Notes under the pieces: generated by a model
What the model was told of the DNA's origin: nothing
Databases searched by the model: none
Seen by the model: the letters and a program-made list of their open reading frames with translations, nothing else
Assembly: GCA_940337035.1 (NCBI GenBank)
Contig: OW679202.1
Location: 51,353,763-51,417,762, forward strand
Reading direction: 5' to 3'
DNA: 64,000 bases
Origin: Agriotes lineatus
Lineage: Eukaryota > Arthropoda > Insecta > Coleoptera > Elateridae
Shown here: positions 57,480 through 64,000 of the stretch, piece after piece
How the letters are laid out: every line of letters begins with the position of its first letter
Numbering within the stretch: position 1 is the stretch's first letter
Program-made: the position numbers and the translations under genes

Positions 57480-58280
57480 GACGGCTTGGTGGAGGGACTC
57501 TCTGGACAGGGCAGGATGAGGGAAGGATCGGGAACTAGGTGTTTGCTGGAGGACTATCAGGTATCTCTGGGAAATCTCTGGGGAATCTCTCTTGAAATAC
57601 ACTCAGCAACTGGTTTTATAGGTCTTGAAATGCTGTTAGGTGGGGAGAAACGGCGCGCGTCATACCTTTGTTTGCGCGGAACTTCGGTCTGTGCTATCTT
57701 ATCTTGCTGGGACACGCCGGGTTCTTGATAACGCTAAAGGTCGGCGACGTTTAAATCAGCAAATATTATTTAATATTGAATTAATCGGATTCAAACGGGA
57801 GCTAGCGTTACAACAAAATCCTTAAAATTAGCTAATCTGACTTCATAAAATGGTGTTAGATATGTATTGTACCTCTGGTTTGTTGGGAAATTTTAAAATT
57901 CTAATATCAAATCTCTGCGAAGGATGCTTATCTAAATTGACCAAAATCCCTAAGTTTAGTTTCAAACTGATTACCTCAGGTAAAGCTCAGATGCGCAGGC
58001 TCTGTTCTACTCAAATGTATAAAACACAGGAATAACACAATGTAGAAATATATTGTATAACGTGTTTAAGTATATACAAAATGAAAATATATTCTATTAC
58101 AAAATAAAATCCCTTCGGTGTATTAGTTCGGCGTTGGATTATTTTTGAGACGTTCGGCAACCCACACTGCAAGCTGGCTTAGCCCGGTTGCTGTCCCTAG
58201 ATCCTCTCAAAGAAAGTTCGAAGATGCTAGGTGCGAGTGGTCTGTAGCTTTGATGTACTGTTACCAACAAATCAAAAACA
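57480..58280. other. GC-richer DNA, no assigned gene
   Basis: Plus frames at 57486-57728, 57640-57825 and 57850-58035 are motif-free. AGCTAGCGTTACA at 57800 resembles AAGCTAACGTTACA at 58901, perhaps related repeat ends. Confidence 0.35.
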
Positions 58281-58283
58281 GAC

Positions 58284-58291
58284 TATATATG
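58284..58291 (+). promoter_or_regulatory. TATA-box-like site
   Basis: TATATATG lies 68 bases before the candidate start codon at 58352, in otherwise GC-richer sequence. The spacing suits a short 5' leader. TATA-like strings are common by chance in this DNA, so support is weak. Confidence 0.25.
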
Positions 58292-58351
58292 CGCCGGCAA
58301 AGATGGCGTTTGTGATTTATATTTTACGACTTTTTGCAGCTAGAATCGCGG

Positions 58352-58462
58352 ATGAGCGCTGGAGGTTTTTGGTCGGTCCGGACTCACGGCAGGCGGGCCA
58401 ATTTGCTTACGTCGAAGCATCTGGATTATGCCGGCGGCCTGGAGATCTCTCCTAATATTCTG
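58352..58462 (+). CDS. Candidate first coding exon, unknown protein
   Basis: The ATG at 58352 opens 37 codons: MSAGGFWSVRTHGRRANLLT and SKHLDYAGGLEISPNIL, ending at a consensus donor CTG|GTAAGT. A TATA-like site lies upstream and a GC-rich leader precedes the start. The overlapping frame at 58231-58455 ends in a stop before the donor and is less convincing. No second exon was recognised. The 40-codon frame at 58531-58650 (MKKFFIEMGTKSTVVRQVRG ...) begins just after a G12 run on the same strand and could be unrelated. An LTR-type promoter region is an alternative. Confidence 0.3.
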
Positions 58463-58515
58463 GTAAGTGGTGTTTTATGCTAATTCCATCAAGAGGTTAT
58501 GGAAATAATATCCGC

Positions 58516-58527
58516 GGGGGGGGGGGG
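58516..58527. repeat. G12 homopolymer
   Basis: Twelve consecutive G residues, the longest G run in the window. Confidence 0.95.
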
Positions 58528-58637
58528 AGGATGAAGAAATTTTTCATCGAGATGGGAACCAAGTCCACCGTCGTCAGACAGGTACGGGGGCCAGGTTCCG
58601 GAGAGGACCTGATGATGAGGATAGGATTCAGGTCTCA

Positions 58638-58755
58638 AGACTCAGAGTGATTTGAAATTACTGCGGATTCTCCTTTCATACTCTTCGAGCAGCTCAATGT
58701 CGGGAATTTCTAGAAGGGGTTGAGGGATTGGAGAAGAACTGCGTTGCGTACCGGT
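58638..58755 (-). other. Short minus-strand frame, possibly coding
   Basis: Between a TAA and a TGA the minus strand reads QRSSSPIPQPLLEIPDIELL followed by EEYERRIRSNFKSL, a proline-rich start and an amphipathic charged helix. It has no clear splice pair in the phase needed to join the exons at 56.7-57.0 kb. The plus-strand frame 58531-58650 overlaps it by only a few bases. I record it as part of the same GC-richer island. Confidence 0.2.
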
Positions 58756-58799
58756 TTACGCTACGTCCGCGCATAGCGGCTTGGATCGCCTTATTGAAA

Positions 58800-59480
58800 A
58801 TCCGAACGCTATGGAAATGTAAGGGAAGATTGTAACGGGAATTAACGCCATTAAAATTTCTAGCACACTATTTGTACCTTACGTAAATTTGACGAGGAAG
58901 CTAACGTTACACCTAAGTTTTCAGGATTTTGTTGCTCGCATGCTTTAAAATACCTGCTCTTTTACTAAAAATCCAGGGGCTTTAAGGATTAGCGATAAGA
59001 AGCAAAATTCTACGGTTCTGACCTCTTTTATATTACGATATAGCTACAGAAACACACAGACCGCTTAATAAACACCCTGCAGGGATTCACATTAAGCGCT
59101 CAGGATTAAATGTGTTTTAAGATAAATATATGATTTGAATAATTCCATTGTTAGCGTTATTGATACCAAATAATTTAGGCCCCAAAATTTAAGTCTCTTA
59201 TTTAAAAATAAAGATTCCGATTAGTACGAGAATGGATTACTACCAATTACGACATTTTTCACTGCACGATTCAAAATTACTAGTTTGTGCTGCAGAGGAA
59301 ATTTAGCAGGATATCGCCATTAAACGAGCTAGACCCGCTTAAGGGGATATTTGAATTGTTCAATTTTGTCACGATGCTTTATGGAGAAACTTTTTATTGA
59401 CTCCTGAACGGTGTTCATCTGAAGAACTCCCTGAATAGCAAAATTGAGCACACACCTAGTAGATATTCAAATTGGTTCTA
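58800..59480. other. Unassigned DNA
   Basis: TGTAACGGGAATTAACGCC at 58831 and CTAACGTTACA ending at 58913 make a TGTAACG...CGTTACA pair 83 bases apart, reminiscent of LTR termini but too short. GAAGCTAACGTTACACC at 58899 matches GAAGTAACGTTACACCC at 45601. Confidence 0.3.
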
Positions 59481-59482
59481 AA

Positions 59483-59791
59483 TACAGGGTGATTCAAAAA
59501 TGGCGCATTTCCTCTGGAGGGGTTGTTGGGGACTACTAGCGGAGAACAGAAAAAATTAAAAAAAATATATTTACAATCATTCTTCTCAAATATTAACAGC
59601 TGAAGCTGCATTTTGAAATAAGCTATTTACCAATATTTTTTAAAAAATTAACGTTTGAATCGAAGATTATTATTGTTATTAAACATCCAAATTCAAAAAA
59701 CTGACAGTTTCATCAAACTTACCTAAAATTTTAGTTTTCAAAACTAGGCACCAAAAACTGAAGTTTTTTTAAGGTGCTCGCCTTGTTAGGT
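59483..59791. repeat. TACAGGGTG-headed MITE-like repeat
   Basis: TACAGGGTGATTCAAAAATG starts it at 59483. GGTGCTCGCCTTGTTA at 59776 is an inverted, degraded counterpart of TACAGGGTGAGCACC. The 309 bases between have no coding sequence. The ends match only partly, so the limits are tentative. Confidence 0.45.
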
Positions 59792-59849
59792 ATGTTAGTT
59801 TCATTTAAGTAATAGTTCTTGAGTTAAAGCTAAAATAAAAAAATTTGAG

Positions 59850-59970
59850 AAAAATTGTTTTTCGACATCTAGGGACCCTGAAACGTAAACATCTGAAAAA
59901 ATGTCGGAAGGAGATTCTTTGCGATTAGAATACTTCATTACCTATCCTTTTAGACGAGGGGAGTAAAACG
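59850..59970 (-). repeat. Hairpin-ended CTGT repeat, copy 3
   Basis: On the minus strand TTTTACTCCCCTCGTCTAAA, CTCCTTCCGACATTTT and CAGGGTCCCTAGATGTCG match copy 2 in order. The CTGT run itself is lost, replaced by T-rich sequence. Confidence 0.65.
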
Positions 59971-60429
59971 CCAGTATAATGAAATTGGAACGACATCAGT
60001 GATCAGTATAAAGTGTTTCCCAGTTTAGTGAAGTCTATGAAACTTCTAGGTTTACTAGACACTCGCCGCTAGCTCCTTTGATCTGTCGGAACGCAGGTAT
60101 GTGCTTACTTTCAATCATTACATTTGCGTTACAATAAAGTATTGTTAGAAATATAATATACCATTTTAACCAGAATAGTTTAATAACTAAAGTATCCCAT
60201 CTACAGTAAATACTAGAAACAGTTATGTAACATTACATATGTTGTTCGTGCCATTTCAAGATTTTTTTAACTTAATTTACCAGATCAACAATTACAGTTG
60301 TTTTACATGACAGTGGTACATAATTTAATTTAAAGAATGTCGTAGGGGCACTTCTTCACCCATAGAAGGCACTTTGGTTTAAGAATTTAATATTGTTCTA
60401 AGTTAATTACCATCACTTTCTCTATCGCC

Positions 60430-61290
60430 ACTGGTTATGCATACTCTTGTGGTAATTTCCGCTTTAACATGGAGTGAACATTTTTTCTTCCTAGTCGATA
60501 AAGGTTTGTATTCTCACAGTTTTTAATATTGTTGTGGAAATTGGTGGCACATGTTTTAATGAACTATTCAATAATATTGATTCCCAATTCACTGTGTAGC
60601 TGTCGGTTTGCGACGAACCAAGGAGCGATCCTAAGCACTTTATTTTGTAGCACTTCTATTTAATTTAGATTATTCTTGGACGAGTTTCCCCAAATCATGC
60701 ATGCATACACCACTTGTGGTCTGATTAAGGCTTGGTAAAGGATGAGGGTGCAATCGACTTTCAGGGAGCATTTCCGGTTAATTAGGAGATATAATGGTTT
60801 TACCTGGCATATCCTCGGTTGAGTTTCTGTAGGATGCGGTATTTCCGGTCAGCCGGTAGTAGTATTTCCCTGCTTCGTCTTTTGCATTCCCCTGGATCGT
60901 GTTGCCATTGATGGTAATTTGGGAAGGTTTGATTGTTTTTCTAAGTGTAAATATTTTTGCAATATACTTAGAGGTATTTATTTTTAGATTCTATTTTATA
61001 AATCCTTTCATGATATTGTCTGTGCCACTCTGGAGCTGAGCTAATGCTATGTTCAGGTGTTGGTGTTGAGTTCGAAAGGCTGTGCCATCTGGGACCATTG
61101 CCAAGTTAGCATGTGTTTGTACGATGGCATGCATGGATATGTTAAATAATAATGGGCCAAGGACACTACCCTACGGCACGCCTGCTCGAATATTCTTTTC
61201 AACTGAAAGAGCTCCATGGACTTTGACTACAAATGTACGATTTTCTAGAAAAGAGAAAAGCATAGTTTTGAGATAATTTGATATGTTTAT
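60430..61290 (-). pseudogene. Jockey-like reverse transcriptase remnant
   Basis: On the minus strand LENRTFVVKVHGALS leads to RAGVP-stop-GSVLGPLLFN (about 61190-61140). HAIVQTHANLAMVPDGTAF follows, where the catalytic YADD/FADD is changed to VPDG. Next come IFTLRKTIKPSQITINGN and, in other frames, LTGN, NQTTSGVCMHDLGKL and RSLVRRKPTATQ, which match the Jockey C-terminal region (the usual ACPIWG and PWFVRN blocks are damaged). A stop replaces the Q of GVPQG, and at least three frameshifts follow. The plus-strand frame at 61082-61276 is a shadow. The endonuclease half is absent. Confidence 0.85.
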
Positions 61291-62054
61291 ATGTAAAAGT
61301 TCATATTTTAAACCATTATTGAATTATTAAACTCGCTCATTGTGCAAGCCGTTCATTTTGGTATCAAAGAAATGACACGAATCAACTAAAAGCAGCTATA
61401 CTTCCAATTTTATCGAATACCATTTATACCTCTTTGCCGGCATTTGCTTACTATACTGTCGATCAAAATAATTGGATATTATAAGGTACTGTATGTACAT
61501 ACTCCATTAATAATGATGACTGTAAAAACTATTTTATGTAAGAAATGTTTCCACAGTTGTTGAGAGTATCGAAATTATAGCATTGTGTAAATATGAAATG
61601 AACGTTGATTATTAAAAACTACATTTCCACTTTCGAAATGTTCTGAATTCAAATCCAAATCGACTAACATTGCTTCAAAATTTCCAATCACTTACTGCGA
61701 TTATAATGCACGTATAAAATTACACCGCTTTAAAATGTATATTTCATTTCTACGCTTTCAGCGCTAATGCACTCCCCAAGTAAAAAGTAAAGTAAATGAT
61801 CCGAGAAAACAATTATCTAAAAAGTCTTTGGTTTTCGGAGATGAGTAGGTACTGTGTTTATATGAAGCGCCATTTAAAGCGATCGAAGATATTCGCTACT
61901 GCAAACGAAGGAAAACCTCAATTGCATTTGCCAAGCCCGTGTTTTCAAAATTTATTATAAATTAATAGAGAAAATCAGGTGGTTACCATAAGAATACTTT
62001 CTAAAAAGAGTCCCAGTACAAAGATCCGTTTTGGTGAGAAAATTTGCTTTAAGG

Positions 62055-62185
62055 GCATATTGAGGTAAAAGAACACAACGTTTCGCTTACTTTCTCATAG
62101 AACCTCTTGTTCAATGAGAACTGTGAATAGCAAAAGAACACGGTAATTCAACGTGTTAATGATGCTAAAACCACTCTTCTACCGA
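62055..62185 (-). repeat. Penelope-like terminal module attached to coding remnant
   Basis: On the minus strand, after the GIY-YIG tail, ACACGTTGAATTACCGTGTT, CTTTTGCTATTCACAG, GAGAAAGTAAGCGAAACGTT and GTGTTCTTTTACCTCAATA follow in the order seen at 13670-13860. This fixes the module as the 3' side of the element. Confidence 0.65.
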
Positions 62186-62189
62186 TCGT

Positions 62190-63000
62190 TAAAAAAGGAG
62201 GCGAAATATGTTGTTGACTGGAGAGGAGACCGGAAGGTGGGATTTAGAAAGGGCGCCCTCTGTCTAGGTTAAAGTTGTTGGGGAGTTTGTAAACTGAGCT
62301 GTTGATAATAGAAAAAGAGATTTTATGGCCGGCATCGAGTTGGCGGCGATGGTTGATGATGCCACGAGAGTTGATGGAAACAACGGTGGTATTTAGGAAT
62401 ACAGGTGGTTTATGAATGGTTACATTCACCAGAGTATGCAGCATGATAGCAGCAATGCAATCTATAAACACCTTTTGAAGACATTTCACTCAAGGTAGTT
62501 AAATGAAGGGACCATCTTGAAAGATTAATATTTTATTTTCGAAGAAATCAGTCTATGCTATCGATACCCTGGTGGACATAGGGAAGGAAGGCTATTGCAG
62601 TAAGAAGATTGGTTCTCCGAAGTTTGGGTAGCTATGGATGGATACAGTTATGAATGGTGAACTGTCTAATCTTAACAGTTGTTTATAAGAGCATTCCAAA
62701 TGTAATATAATTCGATGTAGATGCTTTTAGTTGAGATATGGAAACAGTATAATGCCCAAATGTATTGGTGTCGACTTACGCTATACAGAATTTTCAAGAT
62801 TTTTATTGGGTTGGCAAGAAATAAGTGCATCTAAGAAAGGGAAAAGCAATTATTTTGTATTTCTTTGGTAAAGTTGAAGTTTGGATCTTGACTATTAAGA
62901 TGTTTTAAGAAGACGTAAACTATTTTTTCCACATGGCCAAATGCAGGGTCAACGTGTGCGAAATAGATTTCCGTCCTCTTCTTTCCAATTGGTACTAGAG
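62190..63000 (-). pseudogene. Penelope-like reverse transcriptase and GIY-YIG remnant
   Basis: On the minus strand from about 62995: YFAHVDPAFGHVEK and FLKHLNSQDPNFNFTKEIQN, corresponding to the YVDDTFVIWPHG...HLN..HPNI.FTME region of Penelope RT with the catalytic YVDD changed to AHVD. AFLPYVHQGIDSID-like sequence (about 62600-62550) then matches the FLPYVKG segment. The end at 62244-62489 has AGHKISFS and KLPNNFNLDRG, like the KHPNNFN C-terminus. Upstream RT fingers are not recognisable; the minus frame 63031-63324 shows no RT motif. Several frameshifts are present. The module at 62055 follows directly. Confidence 0.65.
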
Positions 63001-63560
63001 TTTCGAGTCAGGCATGGTTATATTACTGAGCTACGGAGTTCTTCTTCCCTTTGATTTTGTAAAAAAGTGCCGTCTTAGATATCCCTGCAACCGTGGGGCG
63101 TGGCTGTATGACTTAAAGAACATAAAGGCCATTGCAAAACATAAAAGCATCACAAAATCAACCGTAGCTGAGCATACATTTACAAATGAGTACACCTTCG
63201 AATTTGAGCACGCCTCTACTTCCCATGAGTGATACTGGAAGCCATAGAAATGGAAAAACACCAAAATAAAATAAATAGGAAACATAGTTTTAAGCTTAGT
63301 AAAACGTGGACTCCTGTTATACACGACCTAAAGCCGTCATACGGCCACGCCCCACTAATTACGCTGCACTTGAACGACCAATCAGCGTTACCTTGTTAGG
63401 ACTTCCGACGTTTGATTGAAAAAACTACACTCCAGTATTCGTACGCCCTAATTTAAACCAATTTCAAGACATGTAACGACATCTGTTGCCCTAGTTTTGC
63501 CTCAAGGCACTTTTTCATCTTATAAAAACGAAATCTGCAACCTTGTTACCATATCTTGCA
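63001..63560. other. Unassigned DNA
   Basis: Frames at 63014-63232 (+) and 63031-63324 (-) overlap and are motif-free. Confidence 0.4.
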
Positions 63561-63561
63561 G

Positions 63562-63699
63562 ATCCCGCTAATGAGTTCACTTAATTATCCCGTAATGGAC
63601 TCAGCGTTTAGTCCACATTTTGTATGCGATCCAGCCAAGTATGGTTTCAAATTACCTTTGTTCGGCGCCTCTGTGCCGACTCCGGGGCTTCCCCGCTAA
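63562..63699 (+). CDS. Possible terminal exon, unknown protein
   Basis: CCATATCTTGCAG (good acceptor) is followed by 45 open codons to TAA at 63697, reading MSSLNYPVMDSAFSPHF and FVCDPAKYGFKLPLFGASVP. A second plus frame is also partly open. No donor-side partner exon or poly(A) signal was found before the window ends, and the protein is not recognised. Confidence 0.2.
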   Translation: MPLMSSLNYPVMDSAFSPHFVCDPAKYGFKLPLFGASVPTPGLPR

Positions 63700-64000
63700 A
63701 GCTATCGCGTTGACTTAAGATGATGCAAATTCCGGCATCGCACATATATGTGGTGTAAGTCGAAGGGAGATAGAGTTCCGCTTCAATCATCTAGCTGAAC
63801 GTATTTGGTAATTAGTGCCCGCAATTAAAACCCTGGTTGTTTGAAGGGCTGCGCAGTCCTCCGGGCTGTTGTACAAGCTACATGCTAAATGCCTTTGTTA
63901 AGTTAGTACCGTTGTCTACACGTTATCGCTTTCTAAAAGCAGATCTTCACAAAAAGGTGCGTTGCAAGCATATATATAGGGTGGATCTCTGTCGTTCGTC
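63700..64000. other. Unassigned DNA at window end
   Basis: GC-moderate sequence. TATATATAGGGTGGATCTC at 63971 is a weak variant of the TACAGGGTG head. No gene is supported. Confidence 0.35.

Noticed and set aside
56390..58913. A complete LTR retrotransposon across the GC-richer island
   Set aside because: TGTAAC and GTTACA strings were seen, but no pair of matching long terminal repeats and no gag, protease, RT or integrase motif was found.

Overview
This 64 kb window looks like AT-rich intergenic or intronic DNA from an arthropod, most plausibly a beetle or related insect. No gene in it is intact. There are no operons, ribosome-binding sites or CRISPR arrays. Instead there is a dense, layered deposit of eukaryotic transposable-element remnants: RTE-like and Jockey/CR1-like non-LTR reverse transcriptases, Penelope-like elements with a GIY-YIG endonuclease, several IS630/Tc1/mariner-superfamily transposases, a tRNA-derived SINE, MITEs and foldback elements, minisatellites and TA, CTGT and ATA microsatellites. 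Family assignments rest on protein motifs read by eye. The organism is an inference.

Layout. 0-9 kb: an RTE-like retrotransposon (1.2-2.6 kb), a second RTE-like remnant (6.6-7.5 kb) and a Penelope-like fragment (7.5-8.3 kb). 9-14 kb: Jockey/CR1-like RT pieces on the minus strand, one split by a foldback MITE, plus a SINE at 10.55 kb. 16-18 kb: a strand-asymmetric C-rich repeat and a 5S-like module. 18-25.4 kb: fragments of three transposases around a long RTE-like remnant (22.8-24.7 kb). 27-31 kb: two copies of a repeat starting TACAGGGTG, then a 1.9 kb DNA transposon whose own ends start with the same motif. 31-35.4 kb: foldbacks, tandem arrays with a MITE inserted in them, and a third TACAGGGTG copy interrupted by a hairpin-ended repeat. 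35.9-42.3 kb: a MITE, a duplicated 516-bp unit, a mariner with 40-bp identical ends, and the damaged transposon that matches the MITE. 43-55 kb: mostly repeats and unassigned AT-rich DNA. 56.5-58.7 kb: a GC-richer island with a four-copy 70-bp minisatellite and the best candidates for non-transposon exons. 59.5-63 kb: another MITE-like repeat, a Jockey RT remnant and a second Penelope-like remnant.

The elements relate in four ways. The motif TACAGGGTG marks the ends of at least two transposase-bearing elements and many short non-coding repeats. The MITE at 35.9 kb shares its ends with the transposase element at 42.3 kb. Penelope terminal modules recur five times. Several elements are nested, so relative insertion order can be read. 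Four short, splice-flanked open stretches (51.4, 56.7-57.0, 58.4 and 63.6 kb) could be host exons; I do not recognise their proteins and give them low confidence.
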